Shown here: in pieces, positions 1 to 7,806 of the stretch
How the letters are laid out: every line of letters begins with the position of its first letter
Numbering within the stretch: position 1 is the stretch's first letter
Source: Bhargavaea ullalensis
GTDB taxonomy: Bacteria > Bacillota > Bacilli > Bacillales_A > Planococcaceae
Reading direction: 5' to 3' (one strand)
Assembly (NCBI RefSeq): GCF_040545425.1
Contig: NZ_JBEPLW010000004.1
Length of the DNA stretch: 64,000 nt
Notes under the pieces: model-generated
Seen by the model: the letters and a program-made list of their open reading frames with translations, nothing else
Told to the model about the DNA's origin: nothing
The model's database searches: none
Made by a program: the position numbers and the translations under genes

Positions 1-2
1 AA

Positions 3-155
3 CGCGGTTTTGGAGATGCCAAAGAAAAGTGTGGCATGCGATGGACAACCCTGCGCGGGGAAGCAAAAATGTCCATGCAGGCGATGCTTACTTATGCTGC
101 GCTGAATTTAAAAAGATTGGCCTGCTGGACATGGAAAGCACCAAAACCGGCCTGA
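3..155 (+). CDS. IS1182-family transposase, C-terminal end (partial)
   Basis: Fifty codons are open from the window edge to a TGA at 153-155. The peptide carries the C-terminal signature of IS1182-type DDE transposases: an FGDAKEKCGMRWTTLRG stretch, then SMQAMLTYAALNLKRLACWTW. In this family these residues form the last part of the catalytic RNase H-like fold, with the D/E of the AKEK region near the active site. The start lies outside the window, so intactness cannot be judged. A strong inverted repeat (214-255) and a second hairpin (266-285) follow, a typical 3' end for these elements. The B. subtilis neighbours spmA/spmB/dacB are not seen here. Family assignment is from recognition of the motif. 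Confidence 0.82.
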   Translation, partial: RGFGDAKEKCGMRWTTLRGEAKMSMQAMLTYAALNLKRLACWTWKAPKPA

Positions 156-213
156 CGGCCGCTCCTCCCCCAGGGGTTTTATGGGCAAGAACATGCGAAA
201 TATCCATTAAAAT

Positions 214-255
214 GACAAAACGACCCCAAAAGATTTCTTTTGGGTCCGTTTTGTC
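214..255 (+). terminator. Hairpin downstream of the transposase gene
   Basis: Arms 214-233 and 236-255 pair at 18 of 20 positions around a 2-base loop. The right arm ends in TTTTGTC, and the left arm begins GACAAAAC, so it could stop transcription on either strand. It probably belongs to the insertion sequence and shields rluB from element transcription. Confidence 0.6.
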
Positions 256-265
256 TACAGTCTGT

Positions 266-290
266 GACCGCATGAAAATGCGGTCTTCTT
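266..290 (+). terminator. Short GAAA-loop terminator
   Basis: A perfect 8-bp stem (266-273 with 278-285) closes a GAAA tetraloop and is followed by TTCTTTTC. It looks like a compact intrinsic terminator at or just beyond the insertion sequence end, 64 bases before the rluB start. Confidence 0.55.
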
Positions 291-353
291 TTCATTTGCC
301 ATCAACTGTGCAATAATTTTGGGCAGTAAACAGCGACTTGATGAGGTGACGAA

Positions 354-1085
354 ATGGATAGACTACAGAAAGTGATCGCGGCCGCAGGTTTGGCCTCCCG
401 GCGAAAAGCCGAGGAAATGATCAAGGACGGGAAAGTGACCGTAAACGGAAAAACCGTGACGGAACTCGGAACGAAGGTGTCTCCGTCCGATGCGATCGAA
501 GTGGAAGGCGTCCGGATCGAGCGCGAAGAGAAGGTTTATTATTTGCTGTACAAGCCCAGAAGCGTTCTGTCTGCAGTGACAGACGATAAGGGCAGGAAGA
601 CGGTAACGGACCTGTTCCCGGAAGTGGAGGAGAGGCTCTACCCGGTCGGACGGCTTGACTACGACACGACGGGCGTGCTCCTGCTGACAAACGACGGGGA
701 ATTCGCTTATCAAATGACGCATCCGAAATTCAACATTGAAAAAACCTATGTTGCCCGCACGAAGGGAATCCCGTCAAAAGAGCAGCTGAAGAAGCTGGAG
801 CGCGGCGTCGTCCTCGAAGACGGCAAAACGGCCCCGGCTCGTGCGAAGATCCTGAGCGTCGACAAAAAGATGAACAGGGCGATTGTTTCCCTGACGATCC
901 ATGAAGGGAAAAATCGCCAGGTGAAGCGGATGTTTGAAGCGATCGGCTGCCCCGTACAGAAACTGAAGCGGGAATCATTCGGCTTCCTCGGACTGCATGG
1001 AATGAATGCGGGAGACCGCAGGGAACTGACGGCCCATGAGGTCAAGCAGCTCCGCGTTCTTGCGGAAACAGGGAAGATCGGCTGA
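354..1085 (+). CDS. rluB: 23S rRNA pseudouridine synthase RluB
   Basis: This 243-residue protein isomerises a uridine in the peptidyl-transferase region of 23S rRNA to pseudouridine. An S4 RNA-binding domain covers about residues 1-60 and the RsuA/RluB catalytic domain about 63-235. The catalytic aspartate is D102 in the GRLDYDTTG motif; the family KPRS and GRNRQ-type segment (EGKNRQVKRM) are also present. Length matches the family. A GAGGTGA ribosome site at 343-349 supports the ATG. It lies upstream of resA as in B. subtilis, with a separate promoter region between them. The closely related RsuA/RluE/RluF enzymes cannot be fully excluded by motif alone, but synteny favours RluB. Confidence 0.93.
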   Translation: MDRLQKVIAAAGLASRRKAEEMIKDGKVTVNGKTVTELGTKVSPSDAIEVEGVRIEREEKVYYLLYKPRSVLSAVTDDKGRKTVTDLFPEVEERLYPVGRLDYDTTGVLLLTNDGEFAYQMTHPKFNIEKTYVARTKGIPSKEQLKKLERGVVLEDGKTAPARAKILSVDKKMNRAIVSLTIHEGKNRQVKRMFEAIGCPVQKLKRESFGFLGLHGMNAGDRRELTAHEVKQLRVLAETGKIG

Positions 1086-1100
1086 CAGAGCCGGCGAGAG

Positions 1101-1153
1101 TTCATAAACTCTTCATATGTAACGGATTTGGCTTGTCACCGCTTTGTTATAAT
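1101..1153 (+). promoter_or_regulatory. resA promoter region with tandem TTCATA boxes
   Basis: Two identical TTCATA hexamers (1101-1106 and 1112-1117) are separated by 5 bases, one helical turn apart. They fit the direct-repeat format of PhoP boxes (TT-A/C/T-A-C/T-A). A perfect TATAAT lies at 1148-1153 with no good -35, as expected for an activated promoter. In B. subtilis the res operon promoter needs PhoP and ResD. Seen: repeats and -10. Inferred: which regulator binds. Confidence 0.5.
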
Positions 1154-1203
1154 TATTTTGGATGGTCGCGTGACAAGAGAACTGGAAGGTAGGTGACCTG
1201 CGG

Positions 1204-1749
1204 ATGTCCCAGGAACGAGATCACAAGCGCAAAAAGAGGATGTTCGTGCGCACTGCCATTCTCGTGGTGCTCGCAGCCGCAATTATATACACCATTATCA
1301 CCAATGTAACAGCGACCGGTGACATTGTGGAAGTGGGGGACACGGCCCCCGACTTTGTGTTGACCGACATGGACGGGAATGCCCATAAGCTTTCCGACTA
1401 CCGGGGAGAAGGCGTGTTCCTGAACTTCTGGGGTACGTGGTGCGGTCCGTGCAAGCGGGAGATGCCGTACATGGAGGAAATGTACAAGGAATTTGAACAG
1501 AAAGGCGTCCATGTGCTCGCCGTGAATATCGCGGAGTCCGACTTCAAGGTGAAATCGTTTGCCGACACATACGGACTGACTTTCCCGATCGTCATCGACA
1601 AGACGAACAGTGTCCGGGATGCCTATAACATCCGGCCGCTTCCGACGACATTCCTCGTCGGCCCGGACGGAAAGGTCAAGAAGATCATCAAGCAGGAGAT
1701 GACCGGGGATCAGATCAGAGAGCACATGGAAAGCATCATGCCAAGCTAA
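1204..1749 (+). CDS. resA: Membrane-anchored thioredoxin-like protein ResA
   Basis: ResA reduces the disulfide of apocytochrome c CXXCH sites on the outer face of the membrane so that haem can be attached by ResB/ResC. The 181-residue protein has a basic N-terminus, one membrane anchor (about residues 15-33) and a thioredoxin fold with C80-G81-P82-C83 in a FWGTWCGPC motif, and E86 in the position of the conserved active-site glutamate. B. subtilis ResA has CEPC here, so the glycine is unusual. The cis-proline is in RPLPTTFLV. A GGTAGGTGA site precedes the ATG. It is the first gene of resABC. Confidence 0.92.
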   Translation: MSQERDHKRKKRMFVRTAILVVLAAAIIYTIITNVTATGDIVEVGDTAPDFVLTDMDGNAHKLSDYRGEGVFLNFWGTWCGPCKREMPYMEEMYKEFEQKGVHVLAVNIAESDFKVKSFADTYGLTFPIVIDKTNSVRDAYNIRPLPTTFLVGPDGKVKKIIKQEMTGDQIREHMESIMPS

Positions 1750-1764
1750 GGAGTCCTGGTATTT

Positions 1765-3423
1765 ATGAGTTCGATCAAATGTGAATGCGGCCATGTGAAT
1801 CCCGAAGGAACGGATATATGCCAGAACTGCGGGAGGCCGCTCTCAGCAGAAGAAAAAGAAAAACGGCTCGCGGACATGCGCTATGATGGTGCGGCCATCC
1901 GGTCCATGACACACAAGCGGTCCATTGTCGATAAGGTCTGGAACTTCTTCTCCAGTGTCAAGATCGGCGTCAGCATCATCATCGCCATCCTGGTCGCCGC
2001 CGCCATCGGAACCTTCCTGCCGCAGGTGTTTTACGTGCCGGCGGCAAACGAAGCGCAGGCGGCACAGTATTACGAAGAACATTACGGCACGTTCGGCAAG
2101 ATCTACAATGCGCTTGGCCTGAGTGACCTGTACGGGTCCTGGTGGTTCATGGCGCTCGTCGGGCTGCTCGGCATTTCGCTCGTCGTCGTCAGCCTGGACC
2201 GGGGCATTCCGCTTTACAAGTCATTGAAAAACCAGCGGACTGCCCGCCATCCGAGCTTCATGAAGCGGCAGCGCCTGTTCGGCGAAGGGAAAGTCGCGGA
2301 TCCCGATGCCGTCATGGCAAAAGCGAAAGAGAAGCTGAAGGAAGAGCGCTATCGCATCAAGGAAGAAGACGGAGCCATCCTGGCAGAAAAGGGGCGCTGG
2401 TCCCGCTGGGGCCCTTACGTCAACCACGCCGGCCTCATTATCTTCCTGCTCGGCGTCATGCTGCGTGCACTTCCGGGCTTCTACGTCGATGAGTCGATGT
2501 GGATCCGGGAAGGCGAAACGCTGGCGGTCAAGGGGGCACCGGGCCTATTCATCGAGAACAAGGGCTTTTCCTACGAAGTGTACAGCAAAGACAATGCGAA
2601 AGAGGTATTCGGAGAAGCGATCGACCGTGTCGGCACCGTCGCTTCCAAATACCAGACGGATGTCGCCCTTTACAAACAGCCGGAAAACGCACTGCCCGGC
2701 TCGACGGAAAAGGAATACGTGAAAGATTACTCGATCGTCGTGAACAAGCCGCTCAAGTATGAAGGCTACAGCATTTTCCAGATGGACTTCAAACTCGATG
2801 AGTTGAAGTCAATGACGTTTGCGCTCGAAAACAAGGAAACCGAAAAACCGGTCGGTGAATTGACGATCGACCTGGCCAATCCCGAAAAGGAATATGACCT
2901 CGGCAACGGCTCGAAAGTCCGCATCCTGGATTATTATCCGGATTTCAGCGGCTTTGAGGACGGCGAGCCGCAGTCGGCCACACCGATTCCGAACAATCCG
3001 GCGTTCCTGTTCAAGATGTTCACTCCGGAAAAGCCGGAAGGCGAAACCAGCTTTGTCGCCATCCGGCAGACGCTCGAGCCGCTCGGCGAAAACGAGTACA
3101 GGATGGCGTTCCAGAATGCGGACACCCGTAACGTATCCGGTCTGACAATCAGAAAAGACAAGACAATCCCGATCATTTCTCTCGGCGGATTGATCTTCCT
3201 GCTGGGTGTTGCCCAAAGTTCCTACTTCAACCATCGCCGGTTCTGGATCCGCAGAACGGAGGACGGCAAGCTGCTCGTCGCCGGACACACAAACAAAAAC
3301 TGGGTCGCCCTCAAGCGGGAGCTCGATAAAGCAGCCGAATACGCCGGTCTGCCGAAGTACAGCGACCAGCGGGACCCTGAAGAAGCAATCGATGCAAACA
3401 CGGAAGGAGATTCCAAAGCATGA
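1765..3423 (+). CDS. resB: Cytochrome c biogenesis protein ResB
   Basis: ResB (552 residues) forms with ResC the system II cytochrome c synthase that moves haem across the membrane and links it to apocytochrome c. The N-terminus holds a small zinc ribbon (C6, C8, C19, C22), as in the B. subtilis protein. Membrane spans lie at about 67-86, 126-144, 217-235 and 470-487; the long soluble part between the third and fourth spans faces outside. A TAAGGAG ribosome site overlaps the resA stop codon. The reading frame ends inside the resC start (ATGA overlap), suggesting coupled translation in equimolar amounts. Confidence 0.93.
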   Translation: MSSIKCECGHVNPEGTDICQNCGRPLSAEEKEKRLADMRYDGAAIRSMTHKRSIVDKVWNFFSSVKIGVSIIIAILVAAAIGTFLPQVFYVPAANEAQAAQYYEEHYGTFGKIYNALGLSDLYGSWWFMALVGLLGISLVVVSLDRGIPLYKSLKNQRTARHPSFMKRQRLFGEGKVADPDAVMAKAKEKLKEERYRIKEEDGAILAEKGRWSRWGPYVNHAGLIIFLLGVMLRALPGFYVDESMWIREGETLAVKGAPGLFIENKGFSYEVYSKDNAKEVFGEAIDRVGTVASKYQTDVALYKQPENALPGSTEKEYVKDYSIVVNKPLKYEGYSIFQMDFKLDELKSMTFALENKETEKPVGELTIDLANPEKEYDLGNGSKVRILDYYPDFSGFEDGEPQSATPIPNNPAFLFKMFTPEKPEGETSFVAIRQTLEPLGENEYRMAFQNADTRNVSGLTIRKDKTIPIISLGGLIFLLGVAQSSYFNHRRFWIRRTEDGKLLVAGHTNKNWVALKRELDKAAEYAGLPKYSDQRDPEEAIDANTEGDSKA

Positions 3424-4604
3424 CACTCGTATCACTCAGCGGCTATCTCCTGTTCATTGCCTTCATCGCCTATCTCGTCGGCACGCTGTTGTTCGGCGGT
3501 GCGGTGAAAGGATCGAAGAATGAGGCGTCCGCTTCCAACAAACGATGGGGCAAAGCCGGCATTACGGTGACCATCATCGGCTTCATTGCCCATCTCGGCT
3601 ACTTCATCACCCGGTGGATGGCTTCCGGCCATGCTCCGGTCAGCAACATGTTCGAATTCACGACCGCCTTCGGAATGATGCTCGTCGGTGCGTCGATTCT
3701 GTTCTATTTTCTTTACAAATCGTCGGCAATCGGCCTGTTCGCCCTGCCGATTGCGGTCATCATCCTCGGCTATGCAGCGATGTTCCCAAAAGACATCCAG
3801 CCGCTCATCCCGGCTCTGCAGAGCTACTGGCTGACAATTCACGTGATCACCGCTGCCATCGGTGAGTCAATCCTCGCCATCAGTGCCGTGGCTGGTTTAA
3901 TCTATCTGTTGAAAAATGTGGATTTGACCAAACGGTCGAAGGGTCGTACTTGGCTTGAAGTAGTCATGTATACGCTCATCCTCGTCGTCGGCTTCATCGT
4001 CGTATCGGCCGGATTTGGTGCTTCGGGATATGAAGCGAAGTTTACTTATGTGGACAAAAACGACAAACCGGCCGAAATAGTCTACCACAATCCGCCGCTC
4101 TTCGGGATGAACCAATACGAACTGCAGACGGAAGGCGCCATGGAACCGTTGGCCGAAATGCCGCCGATCATCAACGCCAAGACGCTCACAACATTCGTCT
4201 GGTCAATCATCACCGGAACGATCATTTACCTCCTGATCCGGCTCATCACTCGAAAGCGCGTTGCGGCACTGCTTCAGCCGCTTGCGAAAAAAGCCAATCT
4301 GCAGCTCATGGACGAGATCGGGTACCGTTCTGTCCTGATCGGATTCCCGGTCTTCTCGCTCGGTGCCCTCGTATTTGCGATGATCTGGGCGCATGAGGCG
4401 TGGTCGCGCTTCTGGGGCTGGGACCCGAAGGAAGTATGGGCGCTCATCACTTGGCTGTTCTATGCCGCCTATCTCCACCTCCGGCTTTCAAGGGGCTGGG
4501 AGGGCCGGAAATCGGCATGGCTTGCGGTCATCGGATTTGCGATCATCATGTTTAACCTGGTCGCGGTCAACCTCGTCATTGCAGGTCTCCACTCGTACGC
4601 GTGA
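3420..4604 (+). CDS. resC: Cytochrome c biogenesis protein ResC (CcsA family)
   Basis: ResC is the haem-handling subunit of the system II synthase. The 394-residue polytopic protein has about eight hydrophobic spans. The tryptophan-rich WWD-type segment is at about residues 323-345 (WAHEAWSRFWGWDPKEVW), the signature of the haem handling protein family, flanked by conserved histidines in other spans. Its ATG overlaps the resB stop by four bases. An intrinsic terminator follows, so resD and resE can be transcribed separately. Confidence 0.93.
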   Translation: MTLVSLSGYLLFIAFIAYLVGTLLFGGAVKGSKNEASASNKRWGKAGITVTIIGFIAHLGYFITRWMASGHAPVSNMFEFTTAFGMMLVGASILFYFLYKSSAIGLFALPIAVIILGYAAMFPKDIQPLIPALQSYWLTIHVITAAIGESILAISAVAGLIYLLKNVDLTKRSKGRTWLEVVMYTLILVVGFIVVSAGFGASGYEAKFTYVDKNDKPAEIVYHNPPLFGMNQYELQTEGAMEPLAEMPPIINAKTLTTFVWSIITGTIIYLLIRLITRKRVAALLQPLAKKANLQLMDEIGYRSVLIGFPVFSLGALVFAMIWAHEAWSRFWGWDPKEVWALITWLFYAAYLHLRLSRGWEGRKSAWLAVIGFAIIMFNLVAVNLVIAGLHSYA

Positions 4605-4615
4605 TCATGTTAGTT

Positions 4616-4672
4616 GAAAAGGGGATGTCCGCTGTGCCTACGAGCCCGGCGGCCGTCCCCTTTTCTTTCATT
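4616..4672 (+). terminator. Terminator between resC and resD
   Basis: A 10-bp arm (4616-4625) pairs with 4656-4665 and is followed by TTTCATTTT. It separates resABC from the regulatory genes. A weak TTTCAT-N17-TACAAT promoter (4666-4694) just beyond could start resDE transcription; its -10 matches five of six positions and its -35 is poor. Confidence 0.75.
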
Positions 4673-4734
4673 TTGCAGGATTGGACGGTACAATAAAGTC
4701 AGAGAAGTGTAGGACGTGAAAGGGGAAATGGTCT

Positions 4735-5448
4735 GTGAGTGAACAAGTATCCATCCTCGTCGTCGACGACGAAGAACGCATCCGACGCCTGTTGAAGATG
4801 TACCTGGAGCGGGAAGGCTATGAAGTTGAAGAGGCGGTCGACGGTGACGAGGCGCTTGAGAAGGCCCTCGCAGGTGATTTTGACTGCATCCTGCTGGACA
4901 TCATGATGCCGGGCAAAGATGGAGTGGAAGTATGCACACTGCTTCGCGAGGAAAAGATGACGCCGGTCATCATGCTCACGGCGAAGGGAGAAGAAGCCAA
5001 CCGCGTCCAAGGCTTTGAGGCGGGCGCGGATGATTATATCGTCAAGCCGTTCAGTCCGCGGGAAGTCGTTCTCCGGGTAAAGGCGATCCTCCGCAGGTCA
5101 GCCGCCTATGCGTCGGTCGATCCGGGCGCGCCGAAGGACCTGGTCGTTTTCCCGCATCTGATGATTGACCATGACGCCCACCGTGTAACGGCAGAAGGCA
5201 AGGAAGTGAACTTGACGCCGAAGGAATATGAATTGCTTTATTTTCTTGCAAAGACCCCCGACAAGGTATTTGACCGGGAGCAGCTGCTGAAGGAAGTCTG
5301 GCATTATGAATTCTTCGGAGATTTGCGGACGGTCGACACGCATGTGAAGCGGCTCCGTGAAAAGCTTACACGGGTTTCCCCGAAGGCGGCGAAGATGATC
5401 GTCACCGTATGGGGCGTCGGCTACAAGTTCGAGGCAGGAAATGAATAG
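4735..5448 (+). CDS. resD: Two-component response regulator ResD
   Basis: ResD is the OmpR/PhoB-type regulator that, after phosphorylation by ResE, activates genes for aerobic and anaerobic respiration. The 237-residue protein has a receiver domain (acidic pair D11-D12, phosphorylated D55 in LLDIMMPG, K104 in YIVKPF) and a C-terminal winged helix from about 135 to 235. It starts at GTG, with an AAAGGGGA ribosome site 8-9 bases upstream. It overlaps resE by 8 bases. In B. subtilis this pair controls the res and qcr genes, both found in this window. Confidence 0.92.
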   Translation: MSEQVSILVVDDEERIRRLLKMYLEREGYEVEEAVDGDEALEKALAGDFDCILLDIMMPGKDGVEVCTLLREEKMTPVIMLTAKGEEANRVQGFEAGADDYIVKPFSPREVVLRVKAILRRSAAYASVDPGAPKDLVVFPHLMIDHDAHRVTAEGKEVNLTPKEYELLYFLAKTPDKVFDREQLLKEVWHYEFFGDLRTVDTHVKRLREKLTRVSPKAAKMIVTVWGVGYKFEAGNE

Positions 5449-7216
5449 GATATGGAACAGTGTCGTCGGGAAGCTATGGGCAACCATATTGCTTCTCGTT
5501 TCATTTGTTCTGTTTATCGTCACGGTTCTGCTGCTGGAGTTTCTCGGTAATTTCCAGGGGATCCAGGCTGAAAACGCGTTGCGGCAACAAGCCGTGACAA
5601 TTTCAAAAATCATTGATCAGCACGATACGCCGGCCATGTCCCGGCTGGTCATCGACGACATGCTCGATGAGGATACGAATGCACTCATCATCGACGGGGA
5701 CGGTCAGGTCATCGAGAACTTCCATGAAGGAAAAAACCGGAAAGAGATCCGAAATATCCTCATGTCCGACAAAGACCTGGATAAAGTGTTCAGCATCGAC
5801 GAACCGGTCATGAAAGAAATGAACCTGCCGTCCAAGACGGAAGCGGATAAACTCGAACCTTACTCCATCCTGGCCGCCCCGCTTCACTCGGCCGGCGAAC
5901 TCAACGGTGCGGTGTTTGTCTATCAGAGCCTGGAGGCGGTCCACAACACTATCAAGCAGACCACCTATATCGTTCTGCTGTCGGCGTTCATCGCCTTTAT
6001 TTTGACGACCGTGTTCGCCTTTTTCTTATCGTCCAGGATCACATCTCCGCTCAGAAAGCTGAAGCAGGCGGCACTGAACCTGGCGGAAGGCAGATATGAC
6101 AAACAGGTTCCTGCGATGCAGCATGATGAAATCGGAGACCTCGCCGCGGCTTTCAACAAGATGGGGCGGCAGGTGAAACATAACCTGGAAGTCATCAGCC
6201 AGGAGAAAGAACAGCTTCAAAACATCCTCACCTCGATGACGGATGCAGTCATCACGTTCAATCAGGATATGTCGATCCTTTTGACGAACCCGCCCGCCGA
6301 GCATCTTCTCCAGAAGTGGCAGTTCAGCCACGGGGGGAACGGCGCGGTACCGGAGGAAGTGGGGCTCATGCTCAAGCATGCGATTTCATTTTCCCAGGAA
6401 GTGGAGGAGGAATTCTCGCTGGACGGGCAGTTCTTTGACATCACGATCAGCCCGCTGTACAGCGGCAGCAAAATCCGCGGGGCGGTGGCCGTCTTTCGCG
6501 ACATGACCGAGCAACACCGGCTCGAGAAGCTGAGGACGGATTTCCTCGCGAACATCTCCCATGAATTGCGGACGCCGATTTCCATGCTTGTCGGCTATTC
6601 GGAGGCGCTTAGCGATGGGATCGTCGACACCGAGGAAGAGCGGGAAGAGATGATGAAGATCATCCGCGATGAAGCGATGCGGATGGGCCGCCTGGTCAAC
6701 GACACGCTCGACCTCACACGTCTGGAGTCCGGACACATGCGTCTGTATAAGGAATGGGTGGAACTTCGCCCGATGATCGGACGGATTGCTTCCAAATTCC
6801 AGCAGAAAGCGAAGGATGCGGATGTCGCGCTCGTGCTGGATGCCGACATTCCGGAGGAACTCCGGGTGTTTCTGGATGAAGACCGGATTGAGCAAGTGCT
6901 CACCAATCTCATCGACAACGCTCTCCGGCACACACCGGCAGGCGGCCGAGTCAAGATCCGAGTCATGAATACCGGCGGCTGGGTGGAGTTTTCCGTAGCG
7001 GACACCGGTTCAGGAATTCCCGAAGAGGATCTCCAATACGTATTCGAACGCTTTTACAAGGCCGATAAGGCGAGGACAAGAGGCAAGGGCGGCACCGGCC
7101 TTGGCCTAGCCATCGCAAAAAATATCGTGGAATCACACGGAGGCATGATTTCGGCCGCAAGCCGGGTCGGCGAAGGAACGAATATGTCATTCAGGATCCC
7201 GGTCGGGGAAGAGTGA
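5441..7216 (+). CDS. resE: Sensor histidine kinase ResE
   Basis: ResE phosphorylates ResD in response to oxygen limitation or redox state. The 591-residue protein has a membrane span at about 13-34, an extracytoplasmic loop, a second span at about 176-197, a HAMP domain (198-250), a PAS-like domain (255-355), the dimerisation/phosphoacceptor segment with H374 in NISHELRTP, and a GHKL ATPase domain with DTGSGIP and GGTGLGLAIAK. The ATG lies within the end of resD. Its TGA stop overlaps the -35 element of the downstream sigX promoter. Confidence 0.93.
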   Translation: MNRIWNSVVGKLWATILLLVSFVLFIVTVLLLEFLGNFQGIQAENALRQQAVTISKIIDQHDTPAMSRLVIDDMLDEDTNALIIDGDGQVIENFHEGKNRKEIRNILMSDKDLDKVFSIDEPVMKEMNLPSKTEADKLEPYSILAAPLHSAGELNGAVFVYQSLEAVHNTIKQTTYIVLLSAFIAFILTTVFAFFLSSRITSPLRKLKQAALNLAEGRYDKQVPAMQHDEIGDLAAAFNKMGRQVKHNLEVISQEKEQLQNILTSMTDAVITFNQDMSILLTNPPAEHLLQKWQFSHGGNGAVPEEVGLMLKHAISFSQEVEEEFSLDGQFFDITISPLYSGSKIRGAVAVFRDMTEQHRLEKLRTDFLANISHELRTPISMLVGYSEALSDGIVDTEEEREEMMKIIRDEAMRMGRLVNDTLDLTRLESGHMRLYKEWVELRPMIGRIASKFQQKAKDADVALVLDADIPEELRVFLDEDRIEQVLTNLIDNALRHTPAGGRVKIRVMNTGGWVEFSVADTGSGIPEEDLQYVFERFYKADKARTRGKGGTGLGLAIAKNIVESHGGMISAASRVGEGTNMSFRIPVGEE

Positions 7217-7239
7217 AACCTTTCGCTCGCCCGAACGAC
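7214..7239 (+). promoter_or_regulatory. ECF-type autoregulatory promoter of sigX
   Basis: TGAAACC at 7214-7220 and CGAC at 7236-7239 are separated by 16 bases, matching ECF sigma promoters (AAC motif at -35, CGAC/CGTC at -10) of the SigX/SigW class. It lies directly upstream of sigX and its -35 includes the resE stop codon. The usual ECF feedback loop is inferred. Confidence 0.7.
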
Positions 7240-7266
7240 CAATCCCATTGAACGGGGGAGAAAAAG

Positions 7267-7806
7267 TTGGAGGACTCCGTATTTCACCGGATCTATGATG
7301 AATACCATCAGGACGTCTTCCGGTTCCTGATCTATATGACGAAAGACCGGGCGCTGTCGGAAGACCTGGTGCATGAGGTGTATGTGAGAGTCCTGAAATC
7401 CTACGGGAGCTTCGAGGGAAAAAGCAGCGAAAAGACATGGCTGTTTTCCATCGCCCGGAATGTGGCCATTGACCATTTTAGGAAGTCGTCGGTCCGCCGC
7501 CGCCGGATCGACGATTCTTACGATTGGGACACCCGGCAGCCGGAGTCAGCCGAACCGACGCCGGAAGAAAAGGCGGTCCGAGAGGATGAACTTGGCCGGG
7601 TGCTCGGCATGCTTGAGCATTGTACGGACGATCAACGGCTGGTGGTCATCGCCCGTTTTTTGCAGGAGTTGTCGGTTGCGGAAACGGCGGAAGTCCTCGG
7701 ATGGACGCAAGCCAAGGTGAAGACCACACAGCACCGTGCGCTGAAGGCACTGCGCAGTCTGATGGCCGTTCCGGGAGAGAAGGAGGCAGAGGAAAATGGA
7801 CGATGA
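7267..7806 (+). CDS. sigX: ECF RNA polymerase sigma factor SigX
   Basis: This extracytoplasmic-function sigma factor directs genes that alter cell-envelope charge and resistance to cationic peptides in B. subtilis. The 179-residue protein has region 2 at about residues 8-75 (EDLVHEVYVRVL, KTWLFSIARNVAIDHFRK) and region 4 at about 110-170 with a helix-turn-helix (VAETAEVLGWTQAKVKT). The start is TTG at 7267 with a GGGGGAG ribosome site 6 bases away. It overlaps rsiX by 11 bases. Position after resE and sequence resemblance in region 2 favour SigX over SigW. Confidence 0.88.
   Translation: MEDSVFHRIYDEYHQDVFRFLIYMTKDRALSEDLVHEVYVRVLKSYGSFEGKSSEKTWLFSIARNVAIDHFRKSSVRRRRIDDSYDWDTRQPESAEPTPEEKAVREDELGRVLGMLEHCTDDQRLVVIARFLQELSVAETAEVLGWTQAKVKTTQHRALKALRSLMAVPGEKEAEENGR

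Noticed and set aside
296..324. SigA promoter before rluB (TTGCCA)
   Set aside because: No -10 hexamer at acceptable spacing; AATAAT is only about 10 bases away.
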